From positions 1,587,501-1,651,500 of the forward strand of contig NZ_CP088245.1 of the NCBI RefSeq assembly GCF_021117275.1: DNA of 64,000 nucleotides, given 5' to 3'. This document shows positions 34,506 to 44,631 of the stretch, in pieces. Source of the DNA: Metabacillus sp. B2-18. GTDB lineage: Bacteria; Bacillota; Bacilli; Bacillales; Bacillaceae. The translations under genes were made by a program, and so were the position numbers. Each line of letters starts with the position of its first letter. Position 1 is the stretch's first letter. The notes beneath the pieces were generated by a model. The model saw only the letters and a program-made list of their open reading frames with translations, searched no databases and was not told where the DNA came from.

Positions 34506-36223
34506 TGAGTAACCTTAAAGGGATTGGAGCTTCGGCTGGTATTGCTATTGCAAAAGCTTACCGTTTAGAAGAACCAGAACTAAATATTGAACAAAAAACA
34601 ATTGCAGATAAAGAGGCAGAAAAGCAACGTTTTGATGATGCAATAAACAAGTCAAAATCAGAGCTTGAAAAAATAAAAGACCATGCTAATCGTGAATTAG
34701 GTGCAGACAAAGCTGAAATTTTTGCAGCACATTTATTAGTTTTAAGTGATCCTGAGTTGTTAAATCCAGTAGTGGATAAGATTAACGCTGAAGGTGTTAA
34801 TGCTGAATTTGCAATGAAGGAAACAGCTGATATGTTTGTTTCTATGTTCGAATCAATGGATAATGAATATATGAAAGAACGTGCAGCTGACATTCGTGAC
34901 GTAACTAAGCGTGTTATTGCTCACTTATTAGGGGTGCAAATTCCAAACCCTAGTCTAATTTCTGAAGAAGTTGTCATTATTGCTGAAGATTTAACACCAT
35001 CTGATACTGCTCAATTAAATCGTCAATATGTAAAAGGATTTACAACAGACATTGGTGGACGTACTTCTCATTCTGCAATTATGGCTCGCTCTATGGAAAT
35101 TCCAGCTGTTGTTGGAACAAAGCAAGCTACATCAACGATTGAAAATGGTGTAATGGTTATTGTTGATGGATTAGATGGTGATGTTATTATTGATCCATCT
35201 TCAGATGTTATTGCTCAATATGAAGAGAAAAAGGCAAAGTATGAAGCTCAAAAAGCAGAATGGGCAAAGCTTGTAAATGAACCTACCATTACAAGTGATG
35301 GTCAGCATGTTGAGCTTGCTGCTAACATTGGAACACCTGATGATGTTAAAGGTGTGCTAGAAAACGGCGGTGAAGGTGTTGGACTTTATCGTACGGAATT
35401 CTTATATATGGGAAGAGATCAGCTTCCAACTGAAGATGAACAATATGATGCTTATAAAACTGTTTTGGAAAGAATGGGTGATAAGCCGGTTGTTGTTCGT
35501 ACTTTAGACATCGGTGGAGACAAAGAATTACCATACTTACATCTTCCAAAAGAAATGAACCCATTCCTTGGTTTTAGAGCAATTCGTTTATGCTTGGAAG
35601 AACAAGAAATTTTCAGAACACAATTACGTGCATTATTACGTGCAAGTAGTTATGGAAATCTAAAGATTATGTTCCCAATGATTGCGACAGTTTCTGAATT
35701 CAGAGAAGCTAAGGCAATTCTTTTAGAAGAAAAGGAAAAGCTAGTTGCCAATGGGGTACAAGTATCTGATTCAATTGAGATTGGTATGATGGTAGAAATT
35801 CCATCTACAGCAGTAATGGCTGATCAATTTGCAAAAGAAGTAGATTTCTTCAGTATTGGAACAAATGATTTAATTCAATACACTATGGCTGCAGATCGTA
35901 TGAATGAGCGTGTGTCATACTTATATCAACCGTATAACCCAGCTATTTTACGTCTGGTTTCTATGGTAATCGATGCAGCACATAAAGAAGGCAAATGGGC
36001 AGGTATGTGTGGTGAAATGGCTGGCGATACTATCGCTATCCCACTATTATTAGGTTTAGGTCTTGATGAGTTCTCTATGAGTGCTACATCAATCCTGCCA
36101 GCACGTACTCAAATTAAAGGTCTATCTAAAGAAAAAGCCCAAAGCATAAAAGAAACTGTTTTATCTATGAGTACAACTGAAGAAGTCGTTGCATTTGTGA
36201 AAGAAACTTTCCAAATTGACTGA
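34505..36223 (+). CDS. ptsI: PTS enzyme I
   Basis: 572 residues, phosphoenolpyruvate-protein phosphotransferase that phosphorylates HPr. The active-site His is in [13 protein letters not shown] (near residue 190). The PEP-binding domain contains [48 protein letters not shown] and the Cys in GMCGEMAGD. One-base overlap with ptsH implies coupled translation. Confidence 0.97.
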   Translation: MSNLKGIGASAGIAIAKAYRLEEPELNIEQKTIADKEAEKQRFDDAINKSKSELEKIKDHANRELGADKAEIFAAHLLVLSDPELLNPVVDKINAEGVNAEFAMKETADMFVSMFESMDNEYMKERAADIRDVTKRVIAHLLGVQIPNPSLISEEVVIIAEDLTPSDTAQLNRQYVKGFTTDIGGRTSHSAIMARSMEIPAVVGTKQATSTIENGVMVIVDGLDGDVIIDPSSDVIAQYEEKKAKYEAQKAEWAKLVNEPTITSDGQHVELAANIGTPDDVKGVLENGGEGVGLYRTEFLYMGRDQLPTEDEQYDAYKTVLERMGDKPVVVRTLDIGGDKELPYLHLPKEMNPFLGFRAIRLCLEEQEIFRTQLRALLRASSYGNLKIMFPMIATVSEFREAKAILLEEKEKLVANGVQVSDSIEIGMMVEIPSTAVMADQFAKEVDFFSIGTNDLIQYTMAADRMNERVSYLYQPYNPAILRLVSMVIDAAHKEGKWAGMCGEMAGDTIAIPLLLGLGLDEFSMSATSILPARTQIKGLSKEKAQSIKETVLSMSTTEEVVAFVKETFQID

Positions 36224-36229
36224 TAACCG

Positions 36230-36258
36230 AAAGACAGGCAGAATTTGCCTGTCTTTTT
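36230..36258 (+). terminator. Terminator of the ptsGHI operon
   Basis: AAAGACAGGCA and TGCCTGTCTTT around a GAATT loop, with a T tract. Confidence 0.95.
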
Positions 36259-36334
36259 GATGTTTTTTAAAGATAATACATACACTTCATTATGGGAAAG
36301 CTAACCCTAGTATAGATGGGAGGAGTTTTCCAAA

Positions 36335-36571
36335 ATGGACAATTTCAAAATAGGTGAAGAAGTATATGTGATCTATAGAAATCCTCATGCTGTAAATGTG
36401 GCAAATATTGAAAAAGCAGAAATTGTTGAGCACCCTACTAATCAAAAGGAATTGGCTATTTTCCTACATGATGCATACCATCCATTAGCAGAAGATGATG
36501 CTGTCTTTTCTAGTTTTGAGGAAGCCGAAGAGCTTTACAATCAGCTATTTGATTACCAACAATTCGATTAA
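36335..36571 (+). CDS. splA: Spore photoproduct lyase regulator SplA
   Basis: A 78-residue protein with GEEVYVIYRNPHAVNVANIEKAEI and HPLAEDDAVFSSFEEAEELY, a clear SplA. In B. subtilis it is a TRAP-like regulator that limits splB expression in the forespore. ATG 36335 follows GGGAGGAG. splB begins 96 bases downstream. Confidence 0.92.
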   Translation: MDNFKIGEEVYVIYRNPHAVNVANIEKAEIVEHPTNQKELAIFLHDAYHPLAEDDAVFSSFEEAEELYNQLFDYQQFD

Positions 36572-36667
36572 GTTAATAGGAAATATTTGAATCGATTATT
36601 AGATAACGATTAAGCAAAAGGTAAATATGTATAGAATCTTTGATTATATATAAAGGAAGGTACTATC

Positions 36668-37696
36668 ATGATAAAACCTTTTGTTCCACAATTAGTTTAT
36701 ATAGAACCTAGAGCTCTGGAATACCCGCGTGGTGTTGAACTAAAAGAAAAATTTGAAAAAATGGGTCTTGAGATTAGAGAAACAACGTCTCATAACCAAG
36801 TCCGAAATATTCCAGGTAAGAACCACCTTCAGCAATATCGAACAGCCAAATCTACATTAGTTGTCGGTGTTAGAAAAACGCTCGAATTTGATAGCTCCAA
36901 GCCATCAGCTGAGTATGCAATTCCTTTAGCAACTGGATGTATGGGTCATTGTCATTATTGCTATTTACAAACTACAATGGGTAGTAAACCGTATATTAGA
37001 ACATATGTCAATGTAGATGAAATACTTGAGCAAGCTAAGGATTATATGGAGGAGCGTGCTCCAGAAATTACACGGTTTGAAGCCTCTTGTACATCTGACA
37101 TAGTAGGGATTGACCATCTTACTCATTCTTTAAAATCAGCAATTGAATTTTTTGGACAAACAGATATAGGAAGGTTGCGTTTTGTAACAAAATTTCATCA
37201 TGTTGACCATTTATTGGATGCAAAACATAATGGAAAGACTCGTTTTCGTTTTAGCATTAATGCTGATTATGTTATAAAAAACTTTGAACCAGGAACATCT
37301 CCTCTTGATAAAAGAATTGAAGCTGCAGTAAAAGTGGCAAAGGCTGGGTATCCGTTAGGGTTTATTGTAGCTCCAATTTATATTCATGAGGGCTGGCAAG
37401 AAGGGTACAAAACACTCTTTGAAAAGCTGGATGCATCTCTCCCAGCAGATGTACGAGATGATATAACGTTTGAAATGATTCAACACCGTTTTACAAAGCC
37501 AGCAAAACGAGTAATTCAAAAAAATTATCCGAAAACGAAGCTTGAATTAAATGAGGAAGAAAGACGTTATAAATGGGGCAGATATGGGATAGGTAAATAT
37601 ATTTATCAAAAAGATCAAGAACAGGAATTACGTGATACATTAGAGGATTATGTGGATCACTATTTTCCAACTGCCAAGGTTGAATATTTCACCTAA
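36668..37696 (+). CDS. splB: Spore photoproduct lyase SplB
   Basis: A 342-residue radical-SAM DNA repair enzyme that reverses the spore photoproduct (5-thyminyl-5,6-dihydrothymine) during germination. The cluster motif CX3CX2C is CMGHCHYC near residue 90, preceded by IPLATG. The catalytic Cys lies in FEASCTSDIVG (about residue 140). AAGGAAGG precedes ATG 36668. Length matches B. subtilis SplB. Confidence 0.96.
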   Translation: MIKPFVPQLVYIEPRALEYPRGVELKEKFEKMGLEIRETTSHNQVRNIPGKNHLQQYRTAKSTLVVGVRKTLEFDSSKPSAEYAIPLATGCMGHCHYCYLQTTMGSKPYIRTYVNVDEILEQAKDYMEERAPEITRFEASCTSDIVGIDHLTHSLKSAIEFFGQTDIGRLRFVTKFHHVDHLLDAKHNGKTRFRFSINADYVIKNFEPGTSPLDKRIEAAVKVAKAGYPLGFIVAPIYIHEGWQEGYKTLFEKLDASLPADVRDDITFEMIQHRFTKPAKRVIQKNYPKTKLELNEEERRYKWGRYGIGKYIYQKDQEQELRDTLEDYVDHYFPTAKVEYFT

Positions 37697-37739
37697 CAAA
37701 AAAACTCTCATCGTAACATTGATGAGAGTTTTTTTGTTA
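37695..37739 (+). terminator. Terminator of splAB
   Basis: AACAAAAAAACTCTCATC pairs perfectly with GATGAGAGTTTTTTTGTT. Confidence 0.95.
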
Positions 37740-37815
37740 TTTTTTAGCCTTCAACTTCATATTCAACTTCATATATATGGTAAAATTACTTTAATCATAC
37801 ATAAGGGGTGTAACT

Positions 37816-38601
37816 ATGGATATGTCATTAAATGGTAAAAGTGCATTAGTTATTGCTTCCAGCCAAGGACTTGGTAAAGCCATTGCTCAAAAGCTTGCAG
37901 AACAAGGGGCAAATGTTATGTTATCTAGTCGGGATGAAGAAAAGCTAAAAAAAATAAAACATGAGCTTGGGCAAAATAGTCATGGACGTATTGAATACAA
38001 AGTATGTGATATAAAAAACAAAGAAGAAATAGAACAACTTGTTACTTTTACACAAACTGAATTTGGTGCAATCGATCTGCTTGTTAATAATGCAGGAGGT
38101 CCACCAGCAGGTACATTTGAAGAAATGACTGATGAAGATTGGCAGCATGCATTTGAATTAAACTTACTTAGTTATATCCGAATTATAAGAGAAGTGCTCC
38201 CCTATATGAAGAAAAGCGGTGGAAAGATCGTAAATATTGCTTCCTCCTCCGTAAAGGAACCAATCCCTGGTTTAATTTTATCTAATACTTTTCGAACGGG
38301 TATTGTCGGTTTAACAAAAACTCTGGCTTCAGAATTTGCATCATATGGAATTTTAATAAATACAGTTGCTCCAGGACGTATCTCAACAGATCGCGTCGCC
38401 TCTTTAGATGAGATTGCAGCAAAGAAACAAGGAGTATCAAAACAAGATGTTGAGGAAAGTGTAAAAGATAAAATTCCACTAGGCCGTTATGGGTTACCAG
38501 AAGAATTTGCTAATTATGCTACATTCCTCTTATCTGACTTAAATTCCTATATGACGGGTCAAACATTTTTAGTCGATGGTGGGCTGGTGAAATCAATTTA
38601 A
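37816..38601 (+). CDS. ykvO: SDR-family oxidoreductase with atypical active site (YkvO-like)
   Basis: A 261-residue short-chain dehydrogenase-like protein. The cofactor loop is IASSQGLGKAIA instead of TGxxxGIG, and NNAGGPPAG is the NNAG motif. The catalytic YxxxK position reads S-NTF-R in LSNTFRTGIVGLTK, so the general base Tyr and Lys are absent. This fits the divergent FabG-like group to which YkvO belongs; classic reductase activity is doubtful. The start is ATG 37816; ATG 37822 is equally possible. Nothing in the sequence shows its substrate. Confidence 0.82.
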   Translation: MDMSLNGKSALVIASSQGLGKAIAQKLAEQGANVMLSSRDEEKLKKIKHELGQNSHGRIEYKVCDIKNKEEIEQLVTFTQTEFGAIDLLVNNAGGPPAGTFEEMTDEDWQHAFELNLLSYIRIIREVLPYMKKSGGKIVNIASSSVKEPIPGLILSNTFRTGIVGLTKTLASEFASYGILINTVAPGRISTDRVASLDEIAAKKQGVSKQDVEESVKDKIPLGRYGLPEEFANYATFLLSDLNSYMTGQTFLVDGGLVKSI

Positions 38602-38668
38602 ATGATGATAAGGAGAAGCAAGCTTCTCCTTGTTTTTATATTTCTATTTTATAAAGGAGAGGGGAAAT

Positions 38669-39685
38669 TTGATTTCATATCCAATTTTACAAAATGACGC
38701 AACAATTGGAGTAACAGCACCATCATCTGGGATTCCTGAAGAACTTCACTCAATGTTTAAACAGGCCTTAGTAAGCATGGAAAACAAAGGTTACAAAACA
38801 CGTTGTGGTGAAACAGTGTGGACACAGAATAAAGCTAAATCTTCATTTGCTAAAAAAAGGGCGGATGAATTTATGTCCATGATGAAAGATAATGAAATTT
38901 CGCTTATTGTTCCCCCTTGGGGTGGAGAGCTCTTGATTGAAATTCTTGAACATATTGATTTTGATAACATGCAGAATAAATGGGTAATGGGTTACTCTGA
39001 TACAAGTGCATTACTCCTTGCTATTACATTGAAAACAGGAATGGCAACAGCTCATGGAACAAATCTAGTAGATCTAAGAGGTGAATATTCTGATTCGACG
39101 ACCGCAAAATGGGAAAGTGTTTTAACAACGAAAAAAGGAGAGCTGATTTTTCAGAATTCCTCAGAAAAATTTCAAAAGCAATGGGACCATAACAATCCTT
39201 CACCACATGTTTTTCATTTAACTGAAAAAACTGAGTGGAAGACTGTTTCTAATCATAAGGAAGAATGCAAAGGTCGTTTACTTGGAGGATGTATTGATAT
39301 AATCCGACATCTGGTAGGTACACCTTATGGACAGGTTAGCAAATTTCAAGATTCTTTTTTAGAGCGCGATGATAAAGTAATTTGGTATTTTGAAAACTGT
39401 GAGCTAAATACAACAGATTTACGTAGATCTCTTGTTCAAATGAAACTAACAGGTTGGTTTGATTCTTGTTCAGGAATATTATTTGGAAGAAGTGCTGCCA
39501 ATCAATCTGTAGACAATTATCACGTAGTAGATGTTTATAATGATTTGTATAGTGAACTTCAAATCCCGATTATATATGATATAGACTGTGGTCATGTACC
39601 ACCACAACTAACATTGATAAATGGAGCATATGCTGAAGTGCTGGTTCAAAATGGAGAAGGAAGAGTTTCACAAATGTTTATTTAA
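38669..39685 (+). CDS. S66-family LD-carboxypeptidase/MccF-like serine peptidase
   Basis: A 338-residue soluble peptidase. I use TTG 38669 after AAAGGAGAGGGG; the upstream frame has no ribosome-binding site. The family signatures are IGVTAPSSGIP at the N terminus, the nucleophile Ser in VMGYSDTSALL, Glu in WYFENCEL and His in DCGHVPPQLTL. S66 enzymes cleave LD bonds in muropeptides or, as MccF, peptide nucleotides such as microcin C. The closest type cannot be decided by eye. Confidence 0.88.
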   Translation: MISYPILQNDATIGVTAPSSGIPEELHSMFKQALVSMENKGYKTRCGETVWTQNKAKSSFAKKRADEFMSMMKDNEISLIVPPWGGELLIEILEHIDFDNMQNKWVMGYSDTSALLLAITLKTGMATAHGTNLVDLRGEYSDSTTAKWESVLTTKKGELIFQNSSEKFQKQWDHNNPSPHVFHLTEKTEWKTVSNHKEECKGRLLGGCIDIIRHLVGTPYGQVSKFQDSFLERDDKVIWYFENCELNTTDLRRSLVQMKLTGWFDSCSGILFGRSAANQSVDNYHVVDVYNDLYSELQIPIIYDIDCGHVPPQLTLINGAYAEVLVQNGEGRVSQMFI

Positions 39686-39723
39686 TAAGGGATTCGTTAC
39701 TAGTACATTAAGGAGGAAGTTAG

Positions 39724-40605
39724 ATGAAACAAACAATTGGCTTTATTGGTCTTGGTGTTATGGGGAAAAGTATGGCAAAACACATATTAGAAGCTGGATA
39801 TCATTTGAACATCTATACTAGAACTAAGGAAAAGGCAGAGGAACTGCTATCTTTAGGAGCTGAATGGAAAAATACGGTTGCGGAGCTTTCGAATGAGTCT
39901 GATATTATTATTACAATGATTGGCTATCCGCAAGATGTTGAGCATGTTTATTTAGACGAAGCAGGTATTATTTCATCTTCAAGACCAGGTACATACATTA
40001 TTGACATGACTACTTCTCAGCCCTCCTTGGCAAAGAGAATTTATGAACAAGCGAAACAAAAAAATATTTACGCACTAGATGCACCAGTGTCTGGGGGAGA
40101 TATCGGTGCACGTGAAGCTCGATTAGCGATTATGGTTGGTGGAGATAGAGAGGCGTTTGATCATTGTTACCCGTTGTTTGAAAAAATGGGACAAAATACT
40201 GTGTACCAAGGAGGAGCAGGTTCTGGACAACATACGAAAATGTGCAATCAAATTGCGATCGCATCGGGTATGATCGGTGTTTGTGAAGCCGTTTCTTATG
40301 CAAAAAAATCAGGGTTAGATCCAGCTAATGTGCTAAAAAGCATTACAACTGGTGCAGCAGGAAGTTGGTCGTTAAGTAATCTAGCACCACGTATGTTAGA
40401 GGAAGATTATGAACCAGGCTTTTTTGTAAAACATTTTATAAAAGATATGGGAATTGCATTAGATGAATCAAACGAAATGGAACTTTTCACCCCAGGATTA
40501 AAGCTTGCACATGAGCTTTATGAGAAACTCGCTGAAGAGGGGAATGAGAATAAAGGGACACAGGCTTTAGTTAAGCTGTGGGATAAAGCGGAAGTTAATA
40601 ACTAA
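39724..40605 (+). CDS. ykwC: Beta-hydroxyacid dehydrogenase (YkwC-like)
   Basis: A 293-residue NAD(P)-dependent enzyme of the 3-hydroxyisobutyrate dehydrogenase family. GLGVMGKSMAKHIL is the cofactor loop, DAPVSGGDIGAREARLAIMVGG is the substrate motif, and the catalytic Lys is in HTKMCNQIAIA. The natural substrate of YkwC is not established here; small beta-hydroxy acids are typical. AAGGAGGAAG precedes ATG 39724, and it lies 38 bases after the S66 gene, so they are probably co-transcribed. Confidence 0.9.
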   Translation: MKQTIGFIGLGVMGKSMAKHILEAGYHLNIYTRTKEKAEELLSLGAEWKNTVAELSNESDIIITMIGYPQDVEHVYLDEAGIISSSRPGTYIIDMTTSQPSLAKRIYEQAKQKNIYALDAPVSGGDIGAREARLAIMVGGDREAFDHCYPLFEKMGQNTVYQGGAGSGQHTKMCNQIAIASGMIGVCEAVSYAKKSGLDPANVLKSITTGAAGSWSLSNLAPRMLEEDYEPGFFVKHFIKDMGIALDESNEMELFTPGLKLAHELYEKLAEEGNENKGTQALVKLWDKAEVNN

Positions 40606-40662
40606 AAATAATGTAGTTATTTGAAACTTTTTCGTTAAATATACGTCAATTAAAAGTGATGG

Positions 40663-40701
40663 AAAGGCAACGTGAAACTATTCATGTTGTCTTTTCTTTT
40701 T
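40663..40701 (+). terminator. Terminator downstream of ykwC
   Basis: AAAGGCAACGTGAA pairs (with G-T wobbles) with TTCATGTTGTCTTT and is followed by TCTTTTT. Confidence 0.8.
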
Positions 40702-40854
40702 GACGGTATGGTATGTTTCCCATTACTTCATTTTCTTCACATGAATGTCATAAAGCAAAGCTACCTCTTCATTGATGATAATGGTAAAATAAAGGGTAAC
40801 CTAAGAAAATAAGTTATCTTGAAATAGATATAAATTAATAGGAGGAAAGCGACT

Positions 40855-42939
40855 TTGACAGAACAAAACACAAATAAATCAGAAGAGCGGAAACTACGGA
40901 AGTCCAGATATGTCAGAATCAATGTGTTCTTTTTTCTTGTCTTTCTGTTGTTTGTCGCCCTTATCGTTCGCTTAGGAGTTGTACAAATTGTTCAGGGAGA
41001 AGAGTTTTCAAAGGAAGTCTCTAGAACAGAATCCGATTATGCAAGCTTACCTGCACCGCGTGGGAAAATGTATGATCGTTACAATCGTGTTGTAGTAGAC
41101 AATACAAGGGTACCAGCCATCACATATACAGTTGATAAAACAACATCAGCTGAGGATAAAATTGAAACGGCGAAAAAGCTCGCAGAATATATTAGTTATG
41201 ATAACGAATTCTTAACAGATGAGCTAAAAGATCGTGACATTAAAGATTATTGGTTAGCTTCTCACCCAACTGAGGCGAAAGAACTTCTTTCTAAAAAAGA
41301 ACTTGAGCTGAAGCCTGCTGAAACATACAAATTACAAGTAGAGCGTGTGCCAGAGGACGAATTTAATACAATTAAGTCTGATCCTGAACAGATGGAGTTA
41401 GCTTACATCTATACACGCTTTTCTTCAGGATATCAGTACGAACCACAAGTTGTGAAATCACTAAACCTAACCGATGAGGAGGTATCACTCGTTGCTGAAC
41501 ATTTGGAGCAGCTTCCTGGAGTAGATGTGATTACTGATTGGGGAAGATCTTATCCATATGAATCACTTGGCTCTATTTTTGGTACTGTAACCTCTCCTGA
41601 GGAAGGTATTCTTCAATCTCGAGAAGATTATTACAAGGCAAGAGGCTATGCTAGAAATGAAAGAGTCGGGAGAAGTTATTTAGAATATCAATACGAAGAT
41701 TACTTAAATCCTCGTAAAGCAAAAGTAGAATATATTTCAGATAAAGATGGTAACATCATTTCTGAAGAAGTTGTAGATGAAGGACAAAGAGGTTATGATC
41801 TGAAGCTTTCTTTTGATATGGAACTTCAAATGGAAGTGGAAAAAATTGTAGAAGAAGAATTACTTCAGGCAAGTAAAAGTCACTTTTTAATGGACCGGGC
41901 GTTTGTTGTAATGATGGACCCTTACCAAGGTGATGTATTAGCAATGGTAGGAAAACAATTAGATTCCAAAAACCGTAACAACATTATAGATTATCCTTAT
42001 GGGACGTTTACTACTCAATATGAGGCAGGGTCCACAGTTAAAGGTGCGACTGTTTTAGCCGGATACCAGAAAGGAATTCCTATTGGAAAGGGATATTACG
42101 ATACAAAGCTCTATTTTAAAGGAACTCCACCAAAAGGTTCATATTCAAATCTTGGTTATATGACCGATTTAAGTGCGTTAAAGCTTTCTTCTAACGTGTA
42201 CATGTTTCATGTAGCCTTAGCAATTGCTGATCTTGAATATGTGAAAAATGGGCCGTTAAATGTATCAAGTGAGGATTTCCAAAGACTGCGAAATTATTTT
42301 GCACAATTTGGATTAGGTGTTCCTACTGGTATTGACCTACCACAGGAATCCTCTGGATTATTAAGTACACCGGATACAGCGGGTAAACTTTTGGATATTG
42401 CTATAGGTCAGTTTGACACATATACACCTCTTCAACTAGCACAGTATGTTTCGGCTGTTGCAAATGGGGGATCAAGGATTCAACCACGTATTGTCACAAG
42501 TATTCATACACCTGTTGAAGACTCAATATTAGGCCCTATTGCCGTTGATAAGTCTCCAAATGTGTTAAATAAAGTTAATAACACACCGGAGGAAATTGAG
42601 AGAGTTCAACAAGGTTTCAGGTTAGTTGTTACCTCTGGAACAGCTTCAGCTTATATTGATTATGATGTTGCTGGTAAAACTGGAACATCTCAAACCAATT
42701 ACTATGGTCCTAAGCGAGAGTATTGGGGTAGAAAAACAAATAACTTAAACTTTATAGGATATTATCCTTCAGAGAACCCTGAAGTGGCTTTCAGTGTTGT
42801 TGTTCCGTGGGCTAGTAACGATAAAGATGCAGTTAATAAACACATTGCAAATCGAATCGTAAAAGCTTATATGGATTTACAAAAGAAGTACTTAACAACA
42901 ACAGAGATTGAAACACAAGAAGTTACAGAAACTGAATAA
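40855..42939 (+). CDS. pbpH: Class B penicillin-binding protein (PbpH/PBP2-like)
   Basis: A 694-residue monofunctional transpeptidase that cross-links peptidoglycan, probably in elongation. A single membrane anchor (about 25-48) is followed by the dimerisation domain (RGKMYDRYNRVVVDNT) and the transpeptidase domain. SxxK is at GSTVK (Ser near 393), SxN at SSN (near 445), and KTGTS near 606. It starts at TTG 40855 after GGAGGAAAG. Position next to ykwC and before kinA fits pbpH, but PbpA-type paralogues look similar. Confidence 0.85.
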   Translation: MTEQNTNKSEERKLRKSRYVRINVFFFLVFLLFVALIVRLGVVQIVQGEEFSKEVSRTESDYASLPAPRGKMYDRYNRVVVDNTRVPAITYTVDKTTSAEDKIETAKKLAEYISYDNEFLTDELKDRDIKDYWLASHPTEAKELLSKKELELKPAETYKLQVERVPEDEFNTIKSDPEQMELAYIYTRFSSGYQYEPQVVKSLNLTDEEVSLVAEHLEQLPGVDVITDWGRSYPYESLGSIFGTVTSPEEGILQSREDYYKARGYARNERVGRSYLEYQYEDYLNPRKAKVEYISDKDGNIISEEVVDEGQRGYDLKLSFDMELQMEVEKIVEEELLQASKSHFLMDRAFVVMMDPYQGDVLAMVGKQLDSKNRNNIIDYPYGTFTTQYEAGSTVKGATVLAGYQKGIPIGKGYYDTKLYFKGTPPKGSYSNLGYMTDLSALKLSSNVYMFHVALAIADLEYVKNGPLNVSSEDFQRLRNYFAQFGLGVPTGIDLPQESSGLLSTPDTAGKLLDIAIGQFDTYTPLQLAQYVSAVANGGSRIQPRIVTSIHTPVEDSILGPIAVDKSPNVLNKVNNTPEEIERVQQGFRLVVTSGTASAYIDYDVAGKTGTSQTNYYGPKREYWGRKTNNLNFIGYYPSENPEVAFSVVVPWASNDKDAVNKHIANRIVKAYMDLQKKYLTTTEIETQEVTETE

Positions 42940-43074
42940 ACTAACACATTAGACATCAGTCTGTCATTGAACATGGCAGGCTGTTTTGTATTTTTAAAAC
43001 AATAAATATGGAATCACACATAAATCCCTTCTCTTTTCACAAAATAACAATGAAAACGAAAGGGAGTGAACAAC

Positions 43075-43251
43075 TTGGCAAAAAGAACAAAGAAAAATGA
43101 CCCGCAGCAAAAAAACAAAAAAGGTTTTGATTCAAGTGTAATCGATTCTGAATTCAGTCATGAAGTAGGAAGTACTGACACGAATAAGATACACAAAGAT
43201 AAAGCGAAGAAAGAAAAAGCTTCTAAAAACAATGGTGAATATAAAGGATAA
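43075..43251 (+). CDS. Small Lys-rich protein, 58 aa, possible spore protein
   Basis: TTG 43075 follows AAAGGGAG by nine bases. The peptide MAKRTKKNDPQQKNKKGF is followed by DSSVIDSEFSHEVGSTDTN and a Lys/Ala-rich tail. The DSEFSHE motif resembles DPEFSKE in the 42-aa protein at 60266 and, distantly, TEFASE of gamma-type small acid-soluble spore proteins. There is no hydrophobic segment. A spore role is only a guess. Confidence 0.6.
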   Translation: MAKRTKKNDPQQKNKKGFDSSVIDSEFSHEVGSTDTNKIHKDKAKKEKASKNNGEYKG

Positions 43252-43252
43252 A

Positions 43253-43279
43253 AACTTGGTGCTCACCAAGTTTTTTTGT
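43253..43279 (+). terminator. Terminator of the Lys-rich gene
   Basis: AACTTGGT/ACCAAGTT stem, GCTC-type loop, TTTTTTT. Confidence 0.9.
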
Positions 43280-43320
43280 TTAAACAAATCTTAGCAAAGT
43301 GAGTTTTTATAGATTTAATG

Positions 43321-43350
43321 TTGATAATTTTATTAGTTTCATTATATGAT
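43321..43350 (+). promoter_or_regulatory. Promoter of the first acyl-CoA operon
   Basis: TTGATA (43321-43326), 18 bases, TATGAT (43345-43350). The TetR-type operator begins 13 bases downstream. Confidence 0.6.
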
Positions 43351-43362
43351 AGATATAGAAAC

Positions 43363-43379
43363 ATACCGACCGGTTAGTT
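43363..43379. promoter_or_regulatory. TetR-type operator, copy 1
   Basis: ATACCGACCGGTTAGTT. The core ACCGACCGGTTAGT is an imperfect palindrome (10 of 14 positions symmetric), and a second copy with two changes lies at 47834 before the second operon. It overlaps the expected transcription start, a repressing position. Confidence 0.75.
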
Positions 43380-43404
43380 GGTGTGGGAGAAGGAGTGAGA
43401 TTGA

Positions 43405-44613
43405 TTGAATTTTTCTTATTCAGAGAAGGTAATATCACTTCAAGAGAAACTACATACTTTTATGGAAGAATATATTTATCCTAATGAACAATTGTATGAA
43501 CAACAGTTAGGTGAGCAACAATCACGATGGACAACAATACCTCCTATTATGGAAGAGCTCAAGGACAAGGCAAAGGCACAAGGTTTGTGGAATTTATTTT
43601 TACCAGAAAGTGAATATGGGGCAGGTCTTTCGAATATCGAATATGCTCCGTTATGTGAAATTATGGGAAGGTCACTTATTGCTCCGGAGGTTTTCAACTG
43701 TAATGCACCTGACACCGGCAATATGGAAGTACTAGTTCGGTATGGGACAGAAGAGCAAAAGCAACAGTGGCTTATGCCATTACTAGATGGAAGGATTCGT
43801 TCTTGCTTTTCAATGACTGAGCCTGAAGTTGCTTCAGCTGATGCGACAAATATTTGTGCAACGATTGAAAAAGACGGAGATGAGTATGTGATCAACGGCC
43901 GTAAGTGGTGGTCCTCGGGTGCGGGAGATCCAAGATGTAAAATAGCCATTGTTATGGGAAAAAATGATTCTGAAGCTCCAAAGCATGAACAGCAATCTAT
44001 GATCTTAGTACCACTAGATACTCCAGGTGTAAAAATCGAACGTGTTCTGCCTGTTTTTGGATACGATCATGCACCACATGGTCATGCAGAAATTTCTTTT
44101 CAGTCGGTTCGAGTACCAGCAGCAAATATGATTCTAGGAGAAGGAAAAGGCTTTGCTATTGCTCAGGGAAGATTAGGTCTTGGAAGAATACATCACTGTA
44201 TGCGTTTAATTGGAGCAGCAGAAAGAGCACTTGAACTTTTATGTAAGCGCGTACAAAATAGAGATGCTTTTGGAAAAAGCCTTTCGCAGCAAGGTGTAAT
44301 TAGGGAATGGATTGCTGACTCTAGAATTGAAATTGAACAAGCGAGATTATTAACACTAAAAGCGGCTTATATGATGGATACAGTTGGAAATAAACAAGCT
44401 AAAGCAGAAATCGCCATGATTAAGGTTGTTGCCCCTACTATGGCATTAAAGGTACTAGATCGTGCCATTCAGGCTTTTGGAGGAGCTGGTGTGAGTGAAG
44501 ATTTTCCATTGGCAGCTCAATGGGCAAATGCAAGAACACTAAGAATAGCTGATGGTCCAGATGAAGTTCATCGCGCACAGATAGGAAAGCTTGAATTAAA
44601 AAAATATCAGTAG
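43405..44613 (+). CDS. ACAD10/11-type acyl-CoA dehydrogenase
   Basis: A 402-residue FAD enzyme starting at TTG 43405, eight bases after [56 protein letters not shown] and [12 protein letters not shown] are the signature of the dehydrogenase domain of human ACAD10/ACAD11 and of bacterial relatives. The segment usually carrying the catalytic Glu (YEGT) reads ADGPDEVH, with Asp in its place. In known relatives the partner is a kinase that phosphorylates 4-hydroxyacyl-CoA; that kinase is encoded here at 49205. This enzyme would then remove the phosphate to form the enoyl-CoA. Confidence 0.9.
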   Translation: MNFSYSEKVISLQEKLHTFMEEYIYPNEQLYEQQLGEQQSRWTTIPPIMEELKDKAKAQGLWNLFLPESEYGAGLSNIEYAPLCEIMGRSLIAPEVFNCNAPDTGNMEVLVRYGTEEQKQQWLMPLLDGRIRSCFSMTEPEVASADATNICATIEKDGDEYVINGRKWWSSGAGDPRCKIAIVMGKNDSEAPKHEQQSMILVPLDTPGVKIERVLPVFGYDHAPHGHAEISFQSVRVPAANMILGEGKGFAIAQGRLGLGRIHHCMRLIGAAERALELLCKRVQNRDAFGKSLSQQGVIREWIADSRIEIEQARLLTLKAAYMMDTVGNKQAKAEIAMIKVVAPTMALKVLDRAIQAFGGAGVSEDFPLAAQWANARTLRIADGPDEVHRAQIGKLELKKYQ

Positions 44614-44631
44614 ACAGTAAGTAAGGAGGGA

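Noticed and set aside
43476..43949. Minus-strand frame of 157 codons inside the ACAD11-type gene
   Set aside because: Antisense shadow of strongly conserved dehydrogenase motifs.
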